Position numbers and translations under genes: made by a program. A model generated the notes under the pieces. The model had not been told where the DNA came from and made no database searches. It saw nothing but the letters and a program-made list of their open reading frames with translations. 64,000 nt of DNA from Hyalangium ruber (GTDB lineage Bacteria > Myxococcota > Myxococcia > Myxococcales > Myxococcaceae). Shown one piece after another: positions 45,678 to 54,135 of the stretch. The stretch covers positions 886,386 through 950,385 of the forward strand of contig NZ_JAXIVS010000002.1 of assembly GCF_034259325.1 (NCBI RefSeq), given 5' to 3'. The first letter of the stretch is position 1. Every line of letters starts with the position of its first letter.

Positions 45678-47228
45678 TCAGGCTCGCACGACGGTGACGA
45701 GACGGCCTGCAGGCGTATGTGTCTGGCTGGCGCTGGTGCGCTCAGCGATAGGAGGCTGACCGCTGCGCCGGTCGAAGATGACCAGCCATCCGCTGGTGAG
45801 CCCCAGTCCCGCCAGATAGCCATCCAGCTGGGCCAGGCCCTCTTCCAGCGGCTCCTTCTCGCCGTCGCGCCACACCTTCAGCTCCAGGGCCAGCGTGTCG
45901 GGGCCGTAGCGCAGGCACAGGTCCATGCGCCCGGTGCCGATGGCATACTCGCGCTCCAGCGTGCCGCCTCCGTTGGCCACCCGGTGTAGGAAGGCCATCA
46001 GCACCAGGTGCGGCGCGATCTCATGGTAGGGCGCCGTGCCCAACAGGGGTTGGCCGTGCTGCCGCCAGAAGGCGAGGAACGCCTCCATGAGCCGCTCCAT
46101 GTCCAGGCGCCCATCCGCTCGCATCCAGGTCGTGGACTGGGGCGGTAGGGAGGCGAAGGCCGTGTTCGCCAGCACCCGGGGGATGATCTCCCGGTACAGC
46201 GGATTGGCGACTTCCAGCCCCCCTCCTGGGGCCATGCGCACCAACCCCAGATCCTGGATGAAGCGCAGGTCGTCCTCGGGCACGTTCCCCAGGGCGAGGC
46301 CCGCGAGCATGGGCTCGAGGATGCGGCGCACGCGCGGCTCGCGCAGGCGCTCGGCGAGGCTGTCCAAGTGCGTGTCCTGGCGACGCAGGAGGATCTCCTT
46401 GGCGGCGTCCACGTGGACAGCGGTAAGGGCCTGCGTCCTGTCGGGTACCAGCTTCTCCACCATCTGCCGAGCCAGGGCGTTGACGATCCAGGGTTGGCCC
46501 TGCGTCCAGTAGAAAGCCCGGTCCACGGCCTCGGTGAGAAAGGGCTGGCCGGTGTCCGCGGTGTGCTGGGCGTAGAGCTCGGCCACCTCGTCGCGGCTGA
46601 AGTTGCGCAGGGTGAGCGACTCGACCTTGATGTTGAAGGGACTGGAGGTTCCCAGGGTATTGCCGCTGCCGGAGGCCACCTTGTAGTCGCGTACGTCCCG
46701 CAGGCCGCACAGGATGACCGAGGAGGGAAAGGCGGCGGGCCGATCGGAGAACCCGGCGCGCAACTGACGCAGCACGCTCAGCAGGCTCTGGCCTCGCAGG
46801 GCATCCACTTCATCGAAGAAGAGCACCACGGGCCTGGGACAGGCACGCGCCCAAGCAGAGAGATGCGCCCTCAACAAGCCCTCGTCTCCCTCGAACACGA
46901 GCGGCGGTGGGCGGAGATCGGCGGGAAGCGCTAGCTCGGCGCGGCGCTGCAGCTCACGGAGGATGGTACGCTGGGCGGAGGCGAAGTCGTCGCCTGCTAC
47001 CTCGCCCTCCTCACAGGAGAAGTAGAGCGCGGCATAACGGCCGCTTCCGGTGAGCTGGTCGGCAAGCACCCGCAGGGTCGTCGTCTTGCCTACCTGCCGA
47101 GGGGCATGAAGAACGAAGTAGCTGTTCTGATCGATGAGGGAGCGCACCTCGGGCAACCGCTGCAAGGCCGGCAGCATGTAGTGGTCGGCCGGATTGCAGG
47201 GGCCAGCGGTGTTGAACCAGCGGGACAT
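45678..47228 (-). CDS. AAA/STAND-type ATPase with C-terminal PD-(D/E)XK-like nuclease domain
   Basis: A 516-residue protein. Residues 1-250 form an ATPase with Walker A APRQVGKTT (42-50) and Walker B VVLFFDEVDAL (134-143), preceded by NPADHYMLP, the opening seen in AAA-like/ATPase_2 families. A winged-helix-like middle follows. The tail (about 440-470) reads GRMDLCLRYGPDTLALELKVWRDG, an Asp then ExK arrangement typical of PD-(D/E)XK restriction-like nucleases, in the style of DUF234/AAA-ATPase-like proteins (PF14516 group). Such proteins are widespread and poorly understood; roles in defence or DNA transactions have been suggested. It converges with the TPR gene at 12 bases. Confidence 0.78.
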   Translation of the reverse strand: MSRWFNTAGPCNPADHYMLPALQRLPEVRSLIDQNSYFVLHAPRQVGKTTTLRVLADQLTGSGRYAALYFSCEEGEVAGDDFASAQRTILRELQRRAELALPADLRPPPLVFEGDEGLLRAHLSAWARACPRPVVLFFDEVDALRGQSLLSVLRQLRAGFSDRPAAFPSSVILCGLRDVRDYKVASGSGNTLGTSSPFNIKVESLTLRNFSRDEVAELYAQHTADTGQPFLTEAVDRAFYWTQGQPWIVNALARQMVEKLVPDRTQALTAVHVDAAKEILLRRQDTHLDSLAERLREPRVRRILEPMLAGLALGNVPEDDLRFIQDLGLVRMAPGGGLEVANPLYREIIPRVLANTAFASLPPQSTTWMRADGRLDMERLMEAFLAFWRQHGQPLLGTAPYHEIAPHLVLMAFLHRVANGGGTLEREYAIGTGRMDLCLRYGPDTLALELKVWRDGEKEPLEEGLAQLDGYLAGLGLTSGWLVIFDRRSGQPPIAERTSASQTHTPAGRLVTVVRA

Positions 47229-47304
47229 GAGCAGAAGCTAACACCGCCCCGCTCTCCCGGTGGCTCCATCCTCCACGGGGTTCGCGCCCTTCGAGACCCT
47301 CGGC

Positions 47305-47544
47305 TCAGAGCGAGACCGGCTCGTCCTTCTTCGACTGATTGGGCACCGTCGCGTTCACCGGCGCCTCGCAGTGGTCGCTCTTGCGGTTGGGGTGGCAGTG
47401 CCGCACGCCGTACACGTGATGGCAACCGCACGCATCCACCCGCTTCTTCGCGCACACCGACGGGTTGAACACCTGACCCGCTTGCGGCACCGGCGGAGCC
47501 GCATTCAACGCCACTGCCACCAACAAGCTCCCCACGAACCCCAT
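47305..47544 (-). CDS. small secreted Cys-rich protein
   Basis: A 79-residue exported peptide. MGFVGSLLVAVALNAAPP is a signal peptide, and AGGGGG lies seven bases before the ATG. The mature part has five cysteines (VCAKKRVDACGCHHVYGVRHCHPNRKSDHC in segments) interspersed with four histidines, so it could bind a metal or form disulfides. Its function is not recognised. It stands alone, 76 bases from the ATPase gene and opposite the rtcB promoter region. Confidence 0.6.
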   Translation of the reverse strand: MGFVGSLLVAVALNAAPPVPQAGQVFNPSVCAKKRVDACGCHHVYGVRHCHPNRKSDHCEAPVNATVPNQSKKDEPVSL

Positions 47545-47763
47545 CGCCCACCCCCTGATGCTGTGAGGGATGAATGGGAATGCGGATCAACTCCGGCAAG
47601 CCCTGACTCCCCCCGAGTGCTTCCTGTTGTACGCAGGCGGAAATTCGCTCGGTGGGCGGCCGGCCCCTCCCTCGGGACACGTCGCCTTTTCACCTACCGG
47701 TCAGCTTCTTTTGGATGCTCCCGTCGCTGGCGCGTGTTGAATACCCCTCGGGAGGGTCACGCC

Positions 47764-49116
47764 ATGAGCTGGATTCAAAGGTTGGAGAAGGTCTCCGAAG
47801 GCCACTACGTGCTGCCGAAGACCAAGACGATGCGGGTCGACGCCGACCTGTTCCTGTCCGACAAGCTCCTCTATGGCGAGGGCCCCGAGACGCCCGGCCT
47901 CGAGGAGGCCGTCTTCGACCAGGTCGTCAACGCCGCCTCCTTCCCCGGCGTCTCCCGCGTCGCGGTGACTCCGGACTGCCACCTCGGTTACGGCGTGCCC
48001 ATCGGCACCGTGGTGGAGACCGACGGAATCCTCCTGCCCACCGCCGCTGGCTACGACATCGGCTGCGGCATGGTGCAGCTCAAGACGACGCTCACCGCCG
48101 AGGACGTGGCCGACAAGGCCAAGCGCCGGCGGTGGATCGACGAAGTGATTCAGCGCATCGCCGTGGGCGTGGGCGCCAGCCGGGTGCAGAAGCAGCGCCA
48201 CATCAACCCCCGCACCTTCGCCGAGGTGGTGCGCCATGGCGCCAAGGCCCTGGGCCGCGGCTCCTCCACCACCGAGCGCGACTTCATCCCCGTGGAGGAT
48301 GACCGGGTGGACATCCCCGAGCGCGCCTATGACAAACGCGACCAGCTCGGCAGCCTGGGCGGCGGCAACCACTTCACCGAGATGCAGGTGGATGAGGAGG
48401 GCCGCGTGTGGGTGATGCTGCACACCGGCAGCCGCGGCTTCGGGTGGAACATCGCCAAGCACTTCTTCGTGGAGGGCGCGCACGCGCTGGGCCTCAAGAG
48501 CCGCAGCGAGGACTTCATCTGGTTGGACGCCGAGTCGAAGCTGGGCCGCGAGTACTGGAACCTCCACAACATGGCGGCCAACTTCGCCGTGGCCAACCGG
48601 CTCATCATCGGCGAGGCGGTGTGCGCCGCGCTCGAGGAGGTGTTCGGCGGCACGGCGGACATCTATTACGAAATCTCCCACAACCTCATCCAGAAGGAGG
48701 CCGGCAAGTTCGTGGCCCGCAAGGGCGCCACCCGCGCCTTCCCCAAGGGGCACCCCGCGCTGAAGAAGACGGCCTGGGAGAACACCGGCCACCCCATCCT
48801 CATCCCCGGCAGCATGGAGACGGGCAGCGCCATCCTCTTCGCCGAGGAGGGGGCCGAGAAGTCCATCTACTCGGTGAACCACGGCTCGGGCCGCCGGCTG
48901 TCGCGCGGCGAGGCCCGCCGGGTGCTCCAGCAGGAGGAGACGGACCGGCGCATGGCCGAGGCCGGCATCCTCCTCAACACCCGCACCACGCCGCTGGACG
49001 AGTCGGGGCCCTGCTACAAGAACCTCGACGACGTGCTGGAGACGGTGGAGATGGCGGGGCTGGCCAAGGTGGTTCACCGCCTCCGGCCGCTGGCCTGCAT
49101 CAAGGGCGCGGACTGA
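47764..49116 (+). CDS. rtcB: RtcB family tRNA/RNA-splicing ligase
   Basis: A 450-residue RNA 3'-phosphate ligase that joins 2',3'-cyclic phosphate or 3'-phosphate to 5'-OH ends using GTP and Mn2+. The ATG at 47764 has GGGAGGG upstream. Motifs are PDCHLGYGVPIG with metal-ligand Cys72, GYDIGCGM, GSLGGGNHF, HTGSRGFG and the guanylated histidine in NHGSGR near residue 380. The archease partner is not adjacent. It functions in RNA repair and, in some bacteria, tRNA splicing. It is read on the + strand with PilZ next, 89 bases on. Confidence 0.95.
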   Translation: MSWIQRLEKVSEGHYVLPKTKTMRVDADLFLSDKLLYGEGPETPGLEEAVFDQVVNAASFPGVSRVAVTPDCHLGYGVPIGTVVETDGILLPTAAGYDIGCGMVQLKTTLTAEDVADKAKRRRWIDEVIQRIAVGVGASRVQKQRHINPRTFAEVVRHGAKALGRGSSTTERDFIPVEDDRVDIPERAYDKRDQLGSLGGGNHFTEMQVDEEGRVWVMLHTGSRGFGWNIAKHFFVEGAHALGLKSRSEDFIWLDAESKLGREYWNLHNMAANFAVANRLIIGEAVCAALEEVFGGTADIYYEISHNLIQKEAGKFVARKGATRAFPKGHPALKKTAWENTGHPILIPGSMETGSAILFAEEGAEKSIYSVNHGSGRRLSRGEARRVLQQEETDRRMAEAGILLNTRTTPLDESGPCYKNLDDVLETVEMAGLAKVVHRLRPLACIKGAD

Positions 49117-49205
49117 GCCTCGGGTGCTCGCCTGCCTGCATGCCTGGAGTCCTCCGGGCATGTAGGCCCACCGGGGACTCGTGACCGGGACCCAGGGGCG
49201 CTAGA

Positions 49206-50108
49206 GTGGCGCGCGTGCCGTCCAACGCCTCTCCCCGTCCCCCCATGGCCCGTGAGTCCGAGCTGGCGCGCGCCGAGTCCGAACTTGGCGCGCTGGAGAA
49301 CCGTCTCGCGGATCAGGTAGCGCGTGCCACCACCGAGGCCACCACCCTGGCCTCGCGGCTGACGCAGGTGCGCGCCGAGCTGGCGCGGATGCAGACCGAG
49401 CACTCCGGGGACATCACCCTGCCGGAGATCGGCGCCCGGCTGCAGGCGGCGGCCATTCCCGAGCTGGCGGTGGAGTCCGCGCGCGAGAAGGCGCTGGAGG
49501 CCCGCCAGCAGGCGCTGGAGGCCCGCCGCCTCGCCACGCAGGATGTGCAGATCGCCCTGCATGCCTTCCAGCAGCAGACCACCGCGCTGACGCGGGAGCT
49601 GTCCGAGGCCGAGTCACACCTGAAGCAGCTTACCGAGGCGGCCGCCCGCGCCCGTCGCGAGCAGGAGGCGGCCCGCAACCGTCAGGCCCAGCAGGCCCGC
49701 GCCGAGGCCACCCGGGCCAGGGCGCCCGCCCGGGCCGCTCCCGCCCCCGCCGCTTCCACGAGCAGCTCGGCCCGCGAGTACGCACGGGTGCGGATGCAGG
49801 CGACCATCAGCCTTGGCAGCGACTCGAACTTCTTCACCGGCTTCTCCACGGACATCAGCAGCGGTGGCATCTTCGTGGCCACGGTGGAGACGGTGCCGCG
49901 AGGCACCACGGTGGACCTGGACTTCACCCTGCCGGGAGGCCGCCCGATGAAGGCCAGCGGCGTGGTGCGCTGGCTGCGCGAGCCCAACGACCGGACGCCG
50001 GACCTCATGCCGGGAGTGGGCGTGCAGTTCCACGAGCTGCCGGCCGAGGTGGCCTCGGTCATCTCGGACTTCGTGCGCAAGCGCGAGCCGCTGTTCTTCC
50101 CGGACTGA
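49206..50108 (+). CDS. coiled-coil plus PilZ-like domain protein (TIGR02266-type)
   Basis: A 300-residue soluble protein. The GTG at 49206 has AGGGG eight bases before it; ATG 49245 is an alternative. Residues 15-160 are a long Ala/Glu/Arg coiled coil (ELARAESELGALENRLADQVARATTEATTLASRL), then an Ala/Pro linker. The last 105 residues form a PilZ-like domain of the myxobacterial TIGR02266 type, with FSTDISSGGIFVATVETVP and LDFTLPGGRPMKASGVVRWLRE, ending VGVQFHELP. The canonical RxxxR motif for cyclic di-GMP is not clear, so ligand binding is uncertain. Confidence 0.82.
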   Translation: MARVPSNASPRPPMARESELARAESELGALENRLADQVARATTEATTLASRLTQVRAELARMQTEHSGDITLPEIGARLQAAAIPELAVESAREKALEARQQALEARRLATQDVQIALHAFQQQTTALTRELSEAESHLKQLTEAAARARREQEAARNRQAQQARAEATRARAPARAAPAPAASTSSSAREYARVRMQATISLGSDSNFFTGFSTDISSGGIFVATVETVPRGTTVDLDFTLPGGRPMKASGVVRWLREPNDRTPDLMPGVGVQFHELPAEVASVISDFVRKREPLFFPD

Positions 50109-50134
50109 GCCGGGAAGCCGCCGGCCCCCCGCGC

Positions 50135-50785
50135 TCAGCTCAGCCCGATGCTCAGGGAGAGGTTCTGGAGCACTCCCCAGATGTAGCTGACCGGGCCCGA
50201 GATGAGCCGCCGTCCGAAGAAGATGATGCCCAGCAGCAGGAAGGGGCTGAGCTGCACCACCTTCTCCCAGGTATCCCGCATCCGGTAGGGCAGGAAGCGC
50301 TCCACCACGCGGCTGCCATCCAGCGGCGGAATGGGCAGCATGTTGAAGACGGCCAGGCCGATGTTGCCCATGACCATGTAGAGCATGAAGACCTCCAGCC
50401 CGGGGTTGGCCTGGAGCGTGTCCGGCGCCAGCCGCAGGCACAGGCCGTAGGACACCGAGCCGGCGATCGCCAGCAGCAGGTTGGACAAGGGGCCCGCCAG
50501 GGCCGTGAGCATCATCCCCGTGCCCATGTTCACGCCCCGCCGGAAGCGCGCGGGGTTGACGGGCACCGGCTTGGCCCACCCGAACGGGATGCCCAGCGCG
50601 GGCAGCAGCACCGAGCCCAGCGGGTCGATGTGGGCCAGCGGATCCAACGTCAGCCGGCCCTGCGCCGCCGCGGTGTCGTCTCCCAACTTCCAGGCGCTCC
50701 ACGCATGAGCAAACTCATGCACCGTGAGCGACAGGACGAGGGGGATGACGCGCATCACCGCCTCCATGAGCCATTGTCCATCCAT
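50135..50785 (-). CDS. site-2 protease-like M50 metallopeptidase
   Basis: A 216-residue polytopic membrane protein. The ATG at 50785 has AGAGG five bases upstream; a GTG at 50791 is alternative. The zinc site is HEFAH in SLTVHEFAHAWSAW, with the third ligand region FNMLPIPPLDGSRVVE. About five membrane helices are visible. It belongs to the short M50 rhomboid-like group (YwhC type) without PDZ domain, typical of intramembrane proteases of unknown substrate. It is divergent from the cupin gene. Confidence 0.88.
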   Translation of the reverse strand: MDGQWLMEAVMRVIPLVLSLTVHEFAHAWSAWKLGDDTAAAQGRLTLDPLAHIDPLGSVLLPALGIPFGWAKPVPVNPARFRRGVNMGTGMMLTALAGPLSNLLLAIAGSVSYGLCLRLAPDTLQANPGLEVFMLYMVMGNIGLAVFNMLPIPPLDGSRVVERFLPYRMRDTWEKVVQLSPFLLLGIIFFGRRLISGPVSYIWGVLQNLSLSIGLS

Positions 50786-50930
50786 GGGCACCTCTTTAGA
50801 GCGCGGAGGCGGGTGCGCGCCAGCCTCCTTCGCTGACCATCTGACACTGGTGGCTGCCTGCCTGCCCGGGAATGCCTATGCTTGTCATCCTCTATCCATG
50901 GGGGCCTGGCGCCCCACCGAGGGGGCAGGG

Positions 50931-51443
50931 ATGAGAAGTGATAGCGAAACACCGCCGAGCCAGGGGCTCGGCACGAGCGTGCGCAGTGTGAATTGCCGTC
51001 GCCCCCGCTGGGACTCGCGTCGGTCGGCGGCGAACGGCGCCGCGGAAGGAGTACACGCCGCCACCGTCTCCGCAGGCTCCCAGGTGGAGAAGGTGAACCT
51101 CGCCGAGAAGTTCGCGCGCTTCTCCGAGCACTGGCAGCCCAAGGTGGTAGGTGAGCTCAATGGGCAGCACGTGAAGCTCGCCCGGCTCCTGGGCCCCTTC
51201 GAGTGGCACCACCATGAGGCCGAGGATGAGCTGTTCCTCGTGGTGCAGGGCCGGCTACGAATGGAATTGCGCGACCGGACGGTGGAGCTGGAGCCCGGCG
51301 AGTTCCTCATCGTCCCCCGAGGCGTGGAGCACCGACCCGTGGCGGACGAGGAGGTGCAGGTGCTGCTCTTCGAGCCGGCCTCGACGCTCAACACGGGCAA
51401 CCTTCGCAGCGAGCGGACGGTCGAGCACCCGGAGCACCTCTAG
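50931..51443 (+). CDS. cupin domain protein
   Basis: A protein of about 170 residues; ATG 50931 with AGGG upstream is chosen, with ATG 50898 possible and the domain itself starting near residue 48. The cupin core begins VEKVNLAEKF and has the metal motifs FEWHHHEAEDELFLVVQGRL (three His and Glu) and GEFLIVPRGVEHRPVA with the second His, ending VQVLLFEPAST. It is probably a small metal-dependent binding or isomerase-type protein. No pathway is apparent. The N-terminal 45 residues are basic and Ser-rich. Confidence 0.75.
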   Translation: MRSDSETPPSQGLGTSVRSVNCRRPRWDSRRSAANGAAEGVHAATVSAGSQVEKVNLAEKFARFSEHWQPKVVGELNGQHVKLARLLGPFEWHHHEAEDELFLVVQGRLRMELRDRTVELEPGEFLIVPRGVEHRPVADEEVQVLLFEPASTLNTGNLRSERTVEHPEHL

Positions 51444-51581
51444 GCGCTCCCCTGGTACACGGACAGCCGTGCGGCCCCACGGCCCTGCTGTCCCTGGTAC
51501 AGATTCCTCCCGCGCACCTTGCGGCACACCTTTGCTCCGGAACCGGGCCGCCACAGGCCCCGCGCCCTGGAGCCGAGAGCC
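51444..51581. other. intergenic gap with hairpin after the cupin gene
   Basis: Between the cupin and the metallo-beta-lactamase fold gene (138 bases). GGACAG near 51462 and CTGTCC near 51484 pair around a smaller CCGTG/CACGG-like hairpin, followed by no T-run. It could be a terminator. A CCCTGGTACA repeat appears on both sides. Confidence 0.35.
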
Positions 51582-52487
51582 ATGCCGCTGCGCATTCACC
51601 ACCTCAATTGCACGACGATGTGTCCGCCCGGCCGGCGGCTGATGGACGGACGCAAGGGAGTGTCCGGCCCGGCGGCCCTGGTGTGCCACTGCCTATTGGT
51701 GGAGACGGACCGGAAGCTGGTGCTGGTGGACACGGGCTTCGGGCTCAATGACGTGCTGGAGCCCCGGCCGCGCCTGAGCCCCCTGTTCCTCGATGTGCTG
51801 TGCCGGCCCAAGCTCCAGGAGGAGATGACGGCCATCCGCCAGCTCCAGCGGCTGGGCTTCAAGCCCGAGGACGTCACCGACATCCTCCTCACGCACCTGG
51901 ACTTCGACCACGCGGGCGGGCTGGATGACTTCCCGTGGGCGAGGGTCCACCTGATGGACGCGGAGTACCAGGCGGCGGTGGCGCAGAAGACGGCGCTGGA
52001 CCGCCGGCGCTTCCGGCCGCGCCAATGGATGCACGAGGCGAACTGGGTGACGTACCCCACGCCCCGAGGCGGCGAGCGTTGGTTCGGCTTCGAGAGCGTG
52101 CGCGAGCTGTCGGGCCTGCCTCCGGAGTTGCTCCTCGTGCCGCTCCAGGGCCATACGGAGGGGCACGCGGGCATCGCCCTCCAGGTGGACAACCGCTGGC
52201 TGCTGCACGCGGGTGACGCGTACTTCTTCCACGGGGAGATGGACGCGCAGCGGCGCTGCCCGCCGGGCCTGCGCTTCTACCAGACGCTGATGCAGAAGAA
52301 CGCGCGCCTGCGCCACCGCAACCAGGAGCGGCTGCGCGAGCTGGTGCGCCAGCACGGCGCCAACGTCACCGTCTTCTGCGCCCACGACGCCGAGGAGTTC
52401 GAGCGCCTGGAGGAGGCCGAGAAGGTCCCCGCCGACTCGCCCTTCCGGCTGGTACCGGCAGAGTCCGTGCCCACGCTCCACGTGTGA
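51582..52487 (+). CDS. metallo-beta-lactamase fold hydrolase
   Basis: A 301-residue MBL-fold protein starting at the ATG at 51582. Motifs are VLVDTGFGLND, LLTHLDFDHAGGLDD (the HxHxDH-like set, with D in place of the first His after H), GHTEGHAG, HAGDAYFFHG and a final CAHDAEEF. This order is that of quorum-quenching lactonases and related hydrolases such as AttM/AiiA-like enzymes. Whether it cleaves acyl-homoserine lactones cannot be said. It is the last gene before the ATPase/TOPRIM pair, with 38 bases between. Confidence 0.85.
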   Translation: MPLRIHHLNCTTMCPPGRRLMDGRKGVSGPAALVCHCLLVETDRKLVLVDTGFGLNDVLEPRPRLSPLFLDVLCRPKLQEEMTAIRQLQRLGFKPEDVTDILLTHLDFDHAGGLDDFPWARVHLMDAEYQAAVAQKTALDRRRFRPRQWMHEANWVTYPTPRGGERWFGFESVRELSGLPPELLLVPLQGHTEGHAGIALQVDNRWLLHAGDAYFFHGEMDAQRRCPPGLRFYQTLMQKNARLRHRNQERLRELVRQHGANVTVFCAHDAEEFERLEEAEKVPADSPFRLVPAESVPTLHV

Positions 52488-52525
52488 AATCAGGCGCTGG
52501 GGCTCAGGACTGGTAAGGTGGGCGT

Positions 52526-53479
52526 GTGATCGAGTCGGTCCACTTCCAGAACTTCCGCTGCCTGCGGGACGTAAAGCTGAACCTTGCCCCGCTCACCGTG
52601 CTGGTGGGGCCTAACTCGTCCGGCAAGACCACGGTGCTGGAAGGGCTCCAACCTCGTCAGTTCGACATCGCAGATGTCTGGAGGCAAGACACATCGCTCA
52701 AAGTATCGGTGAAATGGGGCTACAGCAACGAGAAGCCAGAGATTACGACAACGGCAAAGCCTCCCGGCGAAACCTCCCTTTACAATTCACGCCTTTCTTT
52801 GTGGATCAGCAATTGGAGTCACCCCCATCAGGTTCAATCCCTGGCCCTCGATCTCAAGGCGCTTCGCGGCGAGAACGTGCTAGCCGCCGCGCAGCAGTTG
52901 AGCCGCGCTGGAGAGAACCTGACCAATGTCTTCGCCACCCTCACCCGGCAGCAACAAGCCGCTGTCGCCAAAGAACTGTGTCGGTTAGTACCGATGTTCA
53001 GCGATGTGGACTTGGAGCCCACAGCGAACGGCAGGCAGCGGCTGCGCTTTCAAGACCGTTGGGACCCAGACCTGTGGCTTGCCCCCTCCCAAGTGTCGGA
53101 CGGCACGATGCTCGTGCTCGCCTTTCTCGTGCTCCAGCACCAGAACCCGCCCGCAGACATCCTCACAATTGAGGAGCCCGAGCGAGCCCTGCATCCCTAC
53201 CTCCTAGAAGAACTCATTCAACTGCTGCGCAAGATGACCACCGGAGAGATTGGCCGAAAGCCGATCCAGGTCATCCTCGCTACCCACTCCGCCGAGCTGC
53301 TCGAGTACGTACGCCCTGAGGAAGTTCGCTTTCTCACCCGTTCACCCGAGGACGGCTCCGTGCAGGTGAACGAGGCGCCGACGAACTCCACCAACTGGCA
53401 GCAGGTCTATAAGGAGTATCGCGAGTCTCTCGGCAGCATCTGGCTCTCCGGCAGCATGGGCGGCGTCCCGGGGCGCTGA
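52526..53479 (+). CDS. compact RecF/OLD-like AAA ATPase
   Basis: A 317-residue SMC/ABC-type ATPase starting at a GTG with AAGGTGG upstream. It begins IESVHFQNFRCLRDVKLNL, has Walker A GPNSSGKTT (28-36), an ABC signature-like QVSDGT (189-194), Walker B ILTIEE followed by P (212-219), and the H-loop ATHSAELLE. The domain lacks the long helical insertion of OLD family proteins and is short. Base composition drops (61 of 120 G+C at 52681-52800), unlike its neighbours, so recent gain is likely. The next gene starts two bases after the stop, hinting at a two-component system. Confidence 0.85.
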   Translation: MIESVHFQNFRCLRDVKLNLAPLTVLVGPNSSGKTTVLEGLQPRQFDIADVWRQDTSLKVSVKWGYSNEKPEITTTAKPPGETSLYNSRLSLWISNWSHPHQVQSLALDLKALRGENVLAAAQQLSRAGENLTNVFATLTRQQQAAVAKELCRLVPMFSDVDLEPTANGRQRLRFQDRWDPDLWLAPSQVSDGTMLVLAFLVLQHQNPPADILTIEEPERALHPYLLEELIQLLRKMTTGEIGRKPIQVILATHSAELLEYVRPEEVRFLTRSPEDGSVQVNEAPTNSTNWQQVYKEYRESLGSIWLSGSMGGVPGR

Positions 53480-53481
53480 GC

Positions 53482-54132
53482 ATGTTCCGTGTCGTCGTCT
53501 ACGCCGAAGGCGCGGGAGAACTCGCGGGCACCTCCAACTTCCCTCGCGCTCCCGGTTCGACCCTTCTTGAAGAGGAGCTGGGCTCCGCTCACCTGCTCGT
53601 GCGCCGGTGCTTGGAGAAATCCCGGGGCCTCGACGCCTCGCTCGTACAGTTCGAGGAGCCGCTGCGCACCGGCCGCGGAAAACTCGCTCGTGGCAGCATC
53701 CTTCATAGCCCCAACACCCTGCGTCCCCTGCTCTTCTGGGCCGACCCGGGCCGACAGCCTGACCTCGCCGTGGTCCTCGTCGACGCGGACGGAGATGAGG
53801 AGCGCCAGCCCTTGCTCGACTCCGCGCTCGAGGGCATCCCCGTCGAAGCCGTCGTCTCCGTCGCCATCCAGGAGTTCGAAGCGTGGCTTGTCGCTGACAC
53901 CGCAGCGCTCCAATCGGTCCTGCGTCAGCCCTTGGCCCCGCCCAAGCCTCCCGAGAAGCTCTCCCGGCGCCAGGCCAAGGAACTCCTCCAGCAGTGGTGT
54001 GAGCAGCACGCCCGCAGCCGTGATGCCGCAGAGATCCGAAGAGACATCGCGCGCCAGTGCGATCTCGACACACTCCGGCAGCAATGCACCGCCTTCGCCC
54101 GGTTCCTGCACAAGCTCCAAGCGCCTCGCTGA
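53482..54132 (+). CDS. TOPRIM-like DUF4276-type protein, ATPase partner
   Basis: A 216-residue protein translated two bases after the ATPase gene. It starts MFRVVVYAEGAGE, where E9 or E13 matches the acidic residue of a TOPRIM strand, and then VVLVDADGDEER with D101 and D103, the DxD of TOPRIM nucleases. It resembles DUF4276 proteins known beside AAA ATPases. Separate TOPRIM and ATPase genes are also used by OLD-like and PARIS-like anti-phage systems, so a nuclease or triggering toxin role is possible. No structural or enzymatic proof exists here. Confidence 0.7.
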   Translation: MFRVVVYAEGAGELAGTSNFPRAPGSTLLEEELGSAHLLVRRCLEKSRGLDASLVQFEEPLRTGRGKLARGSILHSPNTLRPLLFWADPGRQPDLAVVLVDADGDEERQPLLDSALEGIPVEAVVSVAIQEFEAWLVADTAALQSVLRQPLAPPKPPEKLSRRQAKELLQQWCEQHARSRDAAEIRRDIARQCDLDTLRQQCTAFARFLHKLQAPR

Positions 54133-54135
54133 AGC

